Part shown: positions 30,701-39,239 of the stretch, in pieces
Layout of the letters: each line of letters begins with the position of its first letter
Position numbering within the stretch: position 1 is the stretch's first letter
Program-made: the position numbers and the translations under genes
From: Propionivibrio dicarboxylicus
GTDB taxonomy: Bacteria > Pseudomonadota > Gammaproteobacteria > Burkholderiales > Rhodocyclaceae
Direction of reading: 5' to 3'
NCBI RefSeq assembly: GCF_900099695.1
Contig: NZ_FNCY01000007.1
Coordinates: forward strand, 1-64,000
Length of the DNA: 64,000 nt
Notes under the pieces: model-generated
Told to the model about the DNA's origin: nothing
The model's database searches: none
The model's input: the letters and a program-made list of their open reading frames with translations, nothing else

Positions 30701-31351
30701 CTACAGACCAGTCAAGAATCTCATTGCACTAACAACGTGCCAATTATTCTTGCCCATACGCCGACAAATGTCGGCACCTTCCAAGTACATATAGAAGCGA
30801 CGAGAATCAAAGCCGCCAACTTGCTGAAATGCTTCCCTACGGAACGCTATAAACATGCCTGCTACCCAGTCCACTTGATACGGCGCAGATTGGATATCGT
30901 AGTCCGATTTGCGTTGTCGAAATACTACGCGCCGTGCAAATCTAAAAAATGTAGGAAACCTCCTCGCACTATCCTCAACCGCCCCCTCTGCAGACAAAAC
31001 CACAGGCGCCACTGCTGCAACCGATTTACTCTTGAATGGATCTAATAAGACAACGAAATCCAACGATTGAATCCGGATATCTGGATTAACTACTGCAAAC
31101 CAAGCAGTACTTGCATACTCAAACGCCGCGTTATGGTTCTCTCCAAAACCTTTAGGTGAAGCATTACGAATGATATGTAACGGAAATACGAAGCCTTGGT
31201 ACAAAGACTCATCTTCCGGAAGATTTACGGTAATAATTACTTCAAAGTTTCGTTGTGATAACGCAGCTAAGTCGTTCAGCAACTCTCTGACAAGAGCGGC
31301 CTGACCGTGACTGACGATAGAAAGTGTAATTTTCTCTGCTGACTGGAACAT
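30701..31351 (-). CDS. Glycosyltransferase family 2, C-terminally altered
   Basis: 216 aa; members of this rhamnosyltransferase-like group are usually 250-300 aa. Seen: start LSIVSHGQAALVRELLNDLA, the NPDIRI segment, the loop DWVAGMFIAFRREAFQQVGGFD and FYMYLEGADICRRM, all typical of GT2 enzymes adding a sugar to a lipid-linked glycan. After GKNNWHVV the protein jumps straight to SAMRFLTGL and a stop, whereas relatives have about 25-30 residues with a conserved His between these points. An in-frame deletion is the likely cause, so activity is doubtful. Confidence 0.72.
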   Translation of the reverse strand: MFQSAEKITLSIVSHGQAALVRELLNDLAALSQRNFEVIITVNLPEDESLYQGFVFPLHIIRNASPKGFGENHNAAFEYASTAWFAVVNPDIRIQSLDFVVLLDPFKSKSVAAVAPVVLSAEGAVEDSARRFPTFFRFARRVVFRQRKSDYDIQSAPYQVDWVAGMFIAFRREAFQQVGGFDSRRFYMYLEGADICRRMGKNNWHVVSAMRFLTGL

Positions 31352-31394
31352 AGACGATTGAGTATCAAAACATATAAGGAACCAACGAGCGGCA

Positions 31395-32396
31395 TCAGCT
31401 AAGGTCGATGGAGGAACCTAACCGACGAATCTCATCATTCGCGCTAGCGTAAGCCGCAACCACATCTCTCGGAGGCGAATACTGAAAAGGACTACCCTCA
31501 TCTCCGTGTCGCGGGAGCGACTGCACAAGAGCATCAATATCGGGATGAAACCGCGCACCGCCAGTGAAGAATTCCCTAAACACCGGTCGATCAAGTAATT
31601 CAACAGGCATCTTGGCTAATAATGCAGATGCAATTGGCCGCCCGAATCCTTCCTGTTCTGCGGCCGATGCTAATACATCAACGCAATTCATAAAATCATT
31701 CAGAGTCACATCATCACTTTTGACCAGTTCAATGCGAAGATCAGGGAAAAGCTTACAAATATAACTGAAGTAATCAGTTAGGTGCCCATAAACACGAAAG
31801 ACTAGGTTCTGCGACAGTACGGCACGCCGAACTGCTTCAAATAGTCGTTCGTAATTCTTTTTACTGGAATCAGTGCCTAACAAACCCACGCATGTGACGC
31901 CATCTAGCTTACGCCCCACTAGGTCAATCGCAGCTGGGGCCGGAAAACGATTCGGCGCAAAAAACATCCTATGATCCGGAATTCCAAGATCCGCAATAAA
32001 GGGCATGGCATCGCTGCGATTAATGTATCCAATTCGACAGTTAGACAGGAGCAATGACCATCGGAGCAAACACTTTTTAAACCGTGCAAGTTCTCCGATT
32101 TCGAATGGATACGCGTCATGCAGTATAATCAATTGCGTATCGAAAAATGGAATCGGATGTGATGTTGGGGTGTACAACAGATCTCCGCGCCGATTCGAAA
32201 TTCGAAGCCGACGCAAATACTCCATTACCGAACAGCCAACGACCTCGGTGTTAGGAAAAGCCATTTTTACCCGCTTTTCCAGAGACGGGCGAACCAATAT
32301 TGTTCGAACGAGATCAACATTTTCATTCAAATAGTCGAGCCCGTAGAAAAACAAGCCATTAGTTGCTTTTATATGGAACAGATTTGCCGTTATCAC
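31395..32396 (-). CDS. Glycosyltransferase, GT-B / family 4-like
   Basis: 333 aa. Features of retaining GT4 enzymes: VGLLGTDSSKKNYERLFEAVRR at the start of the C-terminal Rossmann domain and AEQEGFGRPIASALLAKMPV in the nucleotide-sugar loop. The usual second glutamate of the E-x7-E motif is replaced by Ser here (EGFGRPIAS). The N-terminal acceptor domain has LIILHDAYPFE. It probably adds one sugar of the repeat unit made by this cluster. Base composition is visibly AT-richer than in flanking housekeeping genes. Confidence 0.72.
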   Translation of the reverse strand: MITANLFHIKATNGLFFYGLDYLNENVDLVRTILVRPSLEKRVKMAFPNTEVVGCSVMEYLRRLRISNRRGDLLYTPTSHPIPFFDTQLIILHDAYPFEIGELARFKKCLLRWSLLLSNCRIGYINRSDAMPFIADLGIPDHRMFFAPNRFPAPAAIDLVGRKLDGVTCVGLLGTDSSKKNYERLFEAVRRAVLSQNLVFRVYGHLTDYFSYICKLFPDLRIELVKSDDVTLNDFMNCVDVLASAAEQEGFGRPIASALLAKMPVELLDRPVFREFFTGGARFHPDIDALVQSLPRHGDEGSPFQYSPPRDVVAAYASANDEIRRLGSSIDLS

Positions 32397-32527
32397 AAAA
32401 AACTCTTAGTAAGTATATTCTGGAAAATTATTTTCAACCCTACAACAATTTGTCAAGAGGCGATAAAAACACAACATAGCAAGAAACCTAATTAAAAAAC
32501 TTCGCCAATCCATTGATGTCCTAAAGC

Positions 32528-33754
32528 CTAACGCGGAACTCTAAACTTCGCGACGAGCAAATGCATAATTAAAAACAACACACACGAATAAGTAAATAAA
32601 ACAAATGCACCATACCAACCTGGTATTAACAGTACGAGCACCATATACCAAAATATATCTTTAGAAATTTCATTTCCGGATACCATTCTGAAAGCTAAAG
32701 AAGATACCAGCACGAGACCAGTTCCATAAATCACATGAAAAATGCAAAAATACGGCAGAACGAAAAACCATCCAATAAATGTAGGATTTGAATTCCAATT
32801 CTCAACCAATGAAAATGGATCTAATATATTAGCTATCGCTTGCCCAATATCAAGCTTATGAGGCTCAGAAAATAGCCTATCGAAAGCTAAGGAATGCAGC
32901 CCTTCTGCCCAAAACGGATAGACATTCCCGTCCATGACCATCCGCTCTAATTCAGTTGACAATTCATAAGTAGAAATCGCACTAGAAATAAGCTGAATAC
33001 GATTACCAATCTGTGAAATCGCAATCTCGAGCAGGGAAATAACATCAACATCAACATGTTGAGAGAGAAAACCATCTACAGTTACATCATCCAGAAAGGC
33101 GTAATAGCGGACAAAAATTTTTCCAAAGTACAAAACGGGATATGCCACGACGCAAGCGAAAAGAATAGCTAAAAATCTAGGGAATGTTAATCTACGCTTC
33201 CTAACAAGCTGGCAAGACTCGATAAACACAATTGTCAAAACAATGCCAAACCAACCACGAAGCAAATTCGAAACCAAGTTTACTCCCAGGTTGTATTTAA
33301 AATACTTCTCGTCTCTGTACGCACCATAATATAGTAAAAAAATAACATCAATGGGAATAAGAACCCAAATTTGAGAAATAAGTGAAGCATCGCTGGCGCC
33401 AGAACCAGCCAAACGTGACCCGCTAAAAAAGGAATATGCCGCAAAAGAAATTTGTAACACCAATATCAAAATGCCAATTCTATCAATTTCAATTTGGCTC
33501 GGAACAACACGGAACGAGATCGGGAAAATTCGATAAGAAAAATTGAAGACAATGAGATTAAAATATACAAACGACATCACAAGCAATACAAGAATGAAGA
33601 AAATTGGTGTACTCTCACCAATTTGCACAACGTTGGTTTCACCGTACAACCTATTTGTCGAAAAAATTAGCACCGAATAATAGACGTTAATCACCACATG
33701 CGCCAACAACCATATCAATCTCGGCTTTCTTCTGAAAATACTGGCCAATGTCAT
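32528..33754 (-). CDS. O-antigen / polysaccharide polymerase-like membrane protein (Wzy)
   Basis: 408 aa with about ten or eleven membrane helices and a larger extracytoplasmic loop in the second half (about 205-290). No catalytic motif is diagnostic, as is normal for Wzy proteins, which are poorly conserved. The identification rests on topology, length, strong AT bias and position among glycosyltransferases and a Wzx flippase. Wzy joins repeat units on undecaprenyl diphosphate at the periplasmic face. Confidence 0.7.
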   Translation of the reverse strand: MTLASIFRRKPRLIWLLAHVVINVYYSVLIFSTNRLYGETNVVQIGESTPIFFILVLLVMSFVYFNLIVFNFSYRIFPISFRVVPSQIEIDRIGILILVLQISFAAYSFFSGSRLAGSGASDASLISQIWVLIPIDVIFLLYYGAYRDEKYFKYNLGVNLVSNLLRGWFGIVLTIVFIESCQLVRKRRLTFPRFLAILFACVVAYPVLYFGKIFVRYYAFLDDVTVDGFLSQHVDVDVISLLEIAISQIGNRIQLISSAISTYELSTELERMVMDGNVYPFWAEGLHSLAFDRLFSEPHKLDIGQAIANILDPFSLVENWNSNPTFIGWFFVLPYFCIFHVIYGTGLVLVSSLAFRMVSGNEISKDIFWYMVLVLLIPGWYGAFVLFTYSCVLFLIMHLLVAKFRVPR

Positions 33755-33859
33755 ATCCTAGCAATAGTCGTTAACAAATATAAAAATATGGGATAAAGCC
33801 ATTAAAAACAAAACTCCACTCAACAGACACCTGTCGAACAACATACACAACTCGCAATT

Positions 33860-34600
33860 TTACAGAGTCCTAACCTTTATAAAATCACGAAAAATTGATT
33901 TCGCATGATTAAGAAAATACGGCACCGCAGCAACGACAAGAAATGGGTCTACAAATAATAGAAGCGTAAGAAAACCAAAATATATCTGCAAAGTTATCGA
34001 CTTAAGCGTTTTATCATCAACCAGGACAATTTCTTTTGCCCCAAGGTAGTGCAATAACTTAATTACCAAATGCGGCATCGCGGAAAAAACAAAATACAGA
34101 CAATTCGGCCCAAGCAGTATAATCCTTGAGACAATTTTTAATCCATTTAATACAATAAAGGTAATAATTCTTGCACGAGGAGACCGGAGTTCGTTGTGTA
34201 TTATAAAAAAGGGAACAATGCAAGCAGTGATAGCAATAGATTTTAGAATATCTCCGCCGCCGAGAGATGCCAAATAGTAGAACACAAAAAATACTACCGG
34301 AACACGATAAATAGCAAATGCCAAATAATTAAATTCAGAAAACTGGCTCCTAATGGTCGCTCCACTACGCTCCTTTTCCGCTTTGTAATCATTGTGCAGA
34401 TATCCAAAATCGTAAATACCATACACCAACACAAAACCAAACAAAACAAACTTGACATTAATAGAGTTGATGACAGCGATTAATAAATACGGTGCAAATT
34501 CCATTAACAGCAAACCGACCATACGTCCTACCGAAAAACGAGGCGAATATCGATAGAAAAATACAGCCCCAGGAAGAATACCGAGGATAAATTCTTTCAT
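33860..34600 (-). CDS. Multi-spanning membrane protein, possibly UbiA-like
   Basis: 246 aa, about seven or eight membrane helices. Residues about 60-80 read YGIYDFGYLHNDYKAEKERS: the ND pair followed by acidic residues loosely recalls the Asp-rich motif of UbiA prenyltransferases but is not a proper NDxxDxxxD. It overlaps the HAD phosphatase gene by ATGA. HAD-fold phosphatases paired or fused with UbiA-type proteins make decaprenyl-phosphate sugars in other bacteria, so a prenyl-linked sugar role is conceivable (inference). Could equally be an unrelated membrane protein. Confidence 0.6.
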   Translation of the reverse strand: MKEFILGILPGAVFFYRYSPRFSVGRMVGLLLMEFAPYLLIAVINSINVKFVLFGFVLVYGIYDFGYLHNDYKAEKERSGATIRSQFSEFNYLAFAIYRVPVVFFVFYYLASLGGGDILKSIAITACIVPFFIIHNELRSPRARIITFIVLNGLKIVSRIILLGPNCLYFVFSAMPHLVIKLLHYLGAKEIVLVDDKTLKSITLQIYFGFLTLLLFVDPFLVVAAVPYFLNHAKSIFRDFIKVRTL

Positions 34601-35154
34601 CTAGCTATTGTGAGTGTAAAGTTATCTAGAACGAGATAATTTTTTGACAAATTATAAAAATCCAGAGGGCTATCAGAATAAATCGACTTTATCTTCCGCC
34701 CCTGTAACTCAAGGAGTTTATAAATCCTGTACTTTTTACCGAGCAAATCACTATAGAGAAAGCCGAATATGGATCTACTTGAATAGACTGGAATATTTAA
34801 ATGGAGCGACAAATGTTTGACGACGTTACTAGGCGCCGCTGTTACCATTACCATTTCAATGCCAAGCCTGCGGTAACGGTCGATTCTATTTATTAGCCTC
34901 AAGTTAACCATGTTCGCGTCACCCATAATATCAATCGTAAAACGCTGAATATCATGATCGCAAATAAGAAACATCACGAAGTACTCAAATCGCCTCCTCA
35001 AACTACGATGTGGGAGCGCGGATATTATTGCGCACACAATCTTGTACGAAACACGCCGCAAATAAGAGCCTCCAAGCCAATTACTAATAATCAATTCATG
35101 CAAATTTTTTTTAACCAGAGTTTTATCGATATCAAAAACAATAATATTACTCAT
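34597..35154 (-). CDS. HAD-family hydrolase
   Basis: 185 aa. HAD motif I is clear: IIVFDIDKTLVKKN (nucleophile Asp, acid Asp). Motif II VMVTAAPSN and motif III/IV IYSDSPLDFYNLS are present. These enzymes dephosphorylate small metabolites. ATGA overlap with the membrane protein gene downstream and 8-base overlap with the glycosyltransferase-like gene upstream show tight coupling. A phosphatase acting on a lipid-linked or nucleotide-sugar precursor fits the context. Confidence 0.78.
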   Translation of the reverse strand: MSNIIVFDIDKTLVKKNLHELIISNWLGGSYLRRVSYKIVCAIISALPHRSLRRRFEYFVMFLICDHDIQRFTIDIMGDANMVNLRLINRIDRYRRLGIEMVMVTAAPSNVVKHLSLHLNIPVYSSRSIFGFLYSDLLGKKYRIYKLLELQGRKIKSIYSDSPLDFYNLSKNYLVLDNFTLTIAR

Positions 35155-36073
35155 TTTCGAATTCCGTTAGCCATTTCTCCAACCTGCAAACGGGATCCAG
35201 ATGTTCGCTCATGCAATGAACTGCCAAACCGGGGATAGGGGTTAATAGCACTCTCTTTAACTTAACCGTTAGGCGCTTAAACATTTGGTGATCATTTTTC
35301 GTGGAATATAGATATTTAAAATCCCGATTAAATACAGACTTCTTGAACAAAAATGTTCCACACGTCGAAGGAGCGCTAACCCAATGTCTAGTATTGGTGA
35401 CAAAAATAGTTGATTTTTTATAATTATTAGGCATCTTGTATCGATCTGGATGATCGTAAAGTGAAATATAATCGAACTTAATTTTCGAGTTGCTTAGCTC
35501 AAATACCTCATCGACCCAACCATGGGCGTGCAAATAGTCATTTTCGAGAACATAGACGATATCATCATCATTGGAAACAACGGAGTTAATCGCATCAAAC
35601 ATTGCCAGAACGGACTCAACAGCTGACGTCGCATCAACGATTTTAACGGTTACGTCAACCGAACAATTCTCCAAAAATTTAGATATCCCGTCCTCCAACA
35701 ACTGTTCTTGCGTTCCATTATAAAAAATGAAAACCTTGACTCTATTTCTATTCCGACTTTCTGAAATCGTATCGATTAAATTAATCAAGCATTTTAGATG
35801 ACTAAACCCTTCAGGCCTTGATTTGTTTGGAAATCTTGCTTTATCCTTACTGATGTGAACGTGCCTAAATATAACCACCAAATCGCCATTAACATTAGAC
35901 GACGTCACATCGGCACCTCGTCTATTCACCATATTTATCGATCTTTTCACCCCTCCCCAGCACCATTTTAAGAATCGATTCGATTTAATTTCATTGATGA
36001 GCTCATGCTTCCTTAGTAAGGCCCGGCCTTTCAATGACACTTGAAATTTCTCTTTTGAAATGTATAACGCCAC
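35147..36073 (-). CDS. Putative glycosyltransferase (GT-A-like)
   Basis: 308 aa, soluble. The middle segment DDDIVYVLENDYLHAHGWVD followed by FDYISLYDHPDRY resembles a GT-A nucleotide-sugar domain in which END takes the place of the DxD metal site; proteins with this pattern occur in surface-glycan clusters. The N-terminal 60 residues are basic. The acceptor and donor are unknown. It lies 12 bases downstream of wzx and overlaps the HAD gene by 8 bases. Confidence 0.6.
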   Translation of the reverse strand: MALYISKEKFQVSLKGRALLRKHELINEIKSNRFLKWCWGGVKRSINMVNRRGADVTSSNVNGDLVVIFRHVHISKDKARFPNKSRPEGFSHLKCLINLIDTISESRNRNRVKVFIFYNGTQEQLLEDGISKFLENCSVDVTVKIVDATSAVESVLAMFDAINSVVSNDDDIVYVLENDYLHAHGWVDEVFELSNSKIKFDYISLYDHPDRYKMPNNYKKSTIFVTNTRHWVSAPSTCGTFLFKKSVFNRDFKYLYSTKNDHQMFKRLTVKLKRVLLTPIPGLAVHCMSEHLDPVCRLEKWLTEFENE

Positions 36074-36085
36074 GAATGTCTTCCG

Positions 36086-37600
36086 CTAGTTATTCTCTGA
36101 CAGCCTATCGAACACCGTCTTACGAATATTACTGGATCCAACAGCCCCGAAAACTAATGACATTAAATAAATGATCAGCAAGATGCTGATATCCAAAACT
36201 CTATCGCCTGTGAAATTTATCAATTCTTTGGAAGCATAAACAAAAATACAGCACGGCAAAGCGATTTTTAACAAATCATCACGTAACCACCTCAGATGCC
36301 CGTTTCTGAAGAGAGCCGAGTGAATCACAGGCGTCCACAACACAAGAGAAATCAAATTAATAAGCAGCCAACTCCAACATGCCCCTTCCACTCCAAAACG
36401 TTTAACTGACCAAATTAGAACGGGATAATAGACCAACGCGTAAATAAAATTTCCAATAACATGCAGCCTTATTTTCCCTTCTGCGTATTGCAATAACAGA
36501 GGGAGTGACGCGAGCACCATTAAGCAATTTCCTAACGTATAGAACGCAAATACCTCACTGGCTTGATCCGAAACTAAAGAGTTACCGGTCCATAACTCAA
36601 TAATCTTGCCTGAATAAAAATACAATACAAGTGTCGCTGGAACTACCGCTACCGCCGTATATTGACTAACTCGTTTATAAAGAACCTGCATTTCCAAATG
36701 CATAGCAGAAGCATGGAGCAGGGCCATTTTCGGCACTGCTGCGCTCGTTATTGGCCCCCCTAACATCACTACACCACTCGCGAGAAGCACACCCACCGAA
36801 AAAAATCCATAATCGGACAAACTCAGAAGCTTTGAAAGTACTAATTTGTCAGACTGCGTAATTAGCGCCCACACCACTGACGTAAATGCAATCCCAGAAG
36901 AGAAACCAAACACTGGCTTCAATGATTCAACGACCGACTTTCGACTACTTCTAACTTCGCCAAAATTATTCCGAATTAATCGTCGACTTTTTTGGATCAA
37001 CCCAAATACTTCGATCGCTGCAACCATGACCTGAAAAACAAAAAAAGCGATAAACGATCCGTCGAACACAACCAATACCGGAATAACTGCTACAAATCGA
37101 AGCGTAGCAACAATACTATTCCATCCACTTAACCACAAAAATTTCTCAAACCCGGTAACTGTAGCCCGGTAGAAACCCGACATCCATCGCATACAAATAC
37201 TGCATGCCATCGCGACCAGAGCGAATTGAACCTCTGACACGTCTAGTCTATCAACATTGAGCCACGATCTCGAAATATATCCAGAAGAGGCCACCAGAAA
37301 TACGCACCCAACAATTGCAATAAACATAAAAACTATATTAATTGCACGCAATACATCAAAAAAACCGGCAAAACCATCCACCCCACCTCTGGTTCTCGCC
37401 GTTTCTCTGGCCAATGTTGGACTAAGTCCAAGATCAAGCATATTGAATAAGGACTGAATTAACGCGAAGATACTTACTAGAGCATATGCCTCCACTCCCA
37501 TCAATTTCAAGTACTGTGGCGTTGCCAAAATAGCTATTGCCGATACATATAACTGGCCCGCCAAATTTGATATTATATTCTTTCTTATATTATCAACCAT
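36086..37600 (-). CDS. wzx: Polysaccharide repeat-unit flippase (Wzx family)
   Basis: 504 aa with about twelve to fourteen helices. N-terminus NIISNLAGQLYVSAIAILATPQYLKLMG, then LFNMLDLGLSPTLARETARTRGG, is typical of Wzx/MOP exporters. It moves undecaprenyl-diphosphate-linked repeat units across the inner membrane. Together with the Wzy-like protein it defines a Wzx/Wzy-dependent pathway. AT-rich like its neighbours. Confidence 0.85.
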   Translation of the reverse strand: MVDNIRKNIISNLAGQLYVSAIAILATPQYLKLMGVEAYALVSIFALIQSLFNMLDLGLSPTLARETARTRGGVDGFAGFFDVLRAINIVFMFIAIVGCVFLVASSGYISRSWLNVDRLDVSEVQFALVAMACSICMRWMSGFYRATVTGFEKFLWLSGWNSIVATLRFVAVIPVLVVFDGSFIAFFVFQVMVAAIEVFGLIQKSRRLIRNNFGEVRSSRKSVVESLKPVFGFSSGIAFTSVVWALITQSDKLVLSKLLSLSDYGFFSVGVLLASGVVMLGGPITSAAVPKMALLHASAMHLEMQVLYKRVSQYTAVAVVPATLVLYFYSGKIIELWTGNSLVSDQASEVFAFYTLGNCLMVLASLPLLLQYAEGKIRLHVIGNFIYALVYYPVLIWSVKRFGVEGACWSWLLINLISLVLWTPVIHSALFRNGHLRWLRDDLLKIALPCCIFVYASKELINFTGDRVLDISILLIIYLMSLVFGAVGSSNIRKTVFDRLSENN

Positions 37601-37627
37601 TGATCAAAAATATTGTATAAACACAAT

Positions 37628-38044
37628 TTAAATTAATTCGACTTCCATAAAAAAACTATCTTCACTACTATCCACAACTCTGAACCCATTTTTGCTATAA
37701 AATCGAATTGCGGCATTATTCACTTTCAACACTTCCAGCCGGTAGCGCTGAAACCCCTTGCTCTTACAAATCTGTTTTGAATAATCTAGCAGAGATTGAC
37801 CCACTCCTGTTTTCCTCGCCGAATCGGCCACACATATCAAACTTAGATAACACAAAATCTTGTTCGGATCATTGCAATAAAAGAAAACAAATCCCAATAA
37901 GCTATCTGAGTTGTAAAGAGATAAAACCTCTGCATGTGTTGAAATTTTTGTTAAATACTCTCCTAGGTCTTTTCTGACAAACCCACCGCAATGGCGAGAA
38001 TTTTCGCTTTCTATAAGAGCAATAATATCCTTATTTATCTTCAC
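37628..38044 (-). CDS. GNAT-family N-acetyltransferase
   Basis: 138 aa. Acetyl-CoA binding loop VADSARKTGVGQSLLDYSKQ and the C-terminal LEVLKVNNAAIRFYSKNGFR are typical GNAT motifs. It overlaps the ATP-grasp gene by ATGA. With the aminotransferase two genes upstream it likely N-acylates an amino sugar or an attached amino acid. Confidence 0.83.
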   Translation of the reverse strand: MKINKDIIALIESENSRHCGGFVRKDLGEYLTKISTHAEVLSLYNSDSLLGFVFFYCNDPNKILCYLSLICVADSARKTGVGQSLLDYSKQICKSKGFQRYRLEVLKVNNAAIRFYSKNGFRVVDSSEDSFFMEVELI

Positions 38045-39237
38045 TCCACTTGGACCCTAATATCATTTTCCATGTTATCGACCATTTCTAACATTTCGTT
38101 CAAATCCTCAAATTTGAGAATCATTGTTCCAAGCGTGTCATTTGATCCGAGATATTTTCTTACTTTATCACCAGGCTTAACGTAAATATCCTGCTCGACA
38201 ATTTTTGTTTGCACCCGATCCGAAAGCCACAATTCCTTGAAAACACCATCTTCCAGCGAATGCACCATATAGCTCGACCAAAATCCTTTAGCCGGCTCCA
38301 TTTTCAATGCATGGCAAGGAATACCCACTGCTGCATCAACCGTATATTTGATCAAATCAATGCCTGTGGCATAGCGAATCACTTCAGGAATCAGGCACCC
38401 CCCATTACGAGGCCCCAATTCCAAAAAATAAAAATTACCACTCTCATCAAATACATAATCAAAATTGAGCGCACCAGTTTTCATGCCTAACAGGCTAAGT
38501 AAACGCTGCGATTCTGCGTGAGCCACCTCCAACCAGGGTTTCGGATGCGACGTGGGAAAAGTCTGACCAATTGGCACTAAGCCATTGCATAATTTGTCAA
38601 AATGTTCATCTGCCCAACTGCGAAAAACCAACTTGCCATCCACGATGAAGCCATCTCCCGCTACTTGGTAACGAGTACGGACAATTTGCTGTTCCACTAC
38701 CACTAACTTTTCTCGCGAATAATTCAAGGCGTGATCGAATGCTTTATCGAACTCGCTAGCATTAGTTAGTTTGGTAACGCCTTTGCTGCCAGAAGAATCA
38801 ACTGGTTTAATAAATGCAGGCAACCCGATTTCGCTTAGCCAAACGCGAGCCTCCTCACGATCGTAGAAAGACTGCGAGCGAGGCACATTGAAGCCATGCT
38901 CTTTTAAAAAGGCACGAAATAGATCCTTGCGCGCCAAAGTGAGGACTGATTGATAGGGATTTCCAGGCAAACCCATTTTCTCAGCGACATAGGCGGCCGT
39001 AGGCGCCGCCGGATCTGACGCATATGCAACGATGCCATCAATTTTCAGTTGTTTCGCGAGCTCGAGCACAGCATCTTTGTCTGTCGTGCTTACGTTATGC
39101 CATTCGTCTGCAAGCTTATGTCCTGGGTTATCTGGCAAGTAGTCACAAGTGATGATGTAATGCCCCTGGGCTCGCGCATAATGAAGAGGGGGAACCTGCG
39201 TTGGCGCAGCACCAAGAAAGAGAATTCTTTTTCCCAT
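38041..39237 (-). CDS. ATP-grasp ligase
   Basis: 398 aa. N-terminal dinucleotide-like fold (KRILFLGAAPTQVPPL), central ATP-grasp with FIKPVDSSGSKGV (ATP-binding Lys) and the C-terminal metal site FYFLELGPRNGG. Such enzymes ligate a carboxylate to an amine using ATP. ATG 39237 is used because AAAGGA is seven bases before it; an in-frame TTG two codons earlier overlaps the aminotransferase stop. Next to an amino-sugar aminotransferase and a GNAT, it may attach an amino acid or other acid to the amino group (inference). Confidence 0.82.
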   Translation of the reverse strand: MGKRILFLGAAPTQVPPLHYARAQGHYIITCDYLPDNPGHKLADEWHNVSTTDKDAVLELAKQLKIDGIVAYASDPAAPTAAYVAEKMGLPGNPYQSVLTLARKDLFRAFLKEHGFNVPRSQSFYDREEARVWLSEIGLPAFIKPVDSSGSKGVTKLTNASEFDKAFDHALNYSREKLVVVEQQIVRTRYQVAGDGFIVDGKLVFRSWADEHFDKLCNGLVPIGQTFPTSHPKPWLEVAHAESQRLLSLLGMKTGALNFDYVFDESGNFYFLELGPRNGGCLIPEVIRYATGIDLIKYTVDAAVGIPCHALKMEPAKGFWSSYMVHSLEDGVFKELWLSDRVQTKIVEQDIYVKPGDKVRKYLGSNDTLGTMILKFEDLNEMLEMVDNMENDIRVQVE

Positions 39238-39239
39238 GT

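Noticed and set aside
36646-36656. GGCGGTAGCGG on the minus strand inside wzx, a 10 of 11 match to ops
   Set aside because: It lies within coding sequence, misses the conserved T at position 11, and is far from any transcription start. Probably chance.
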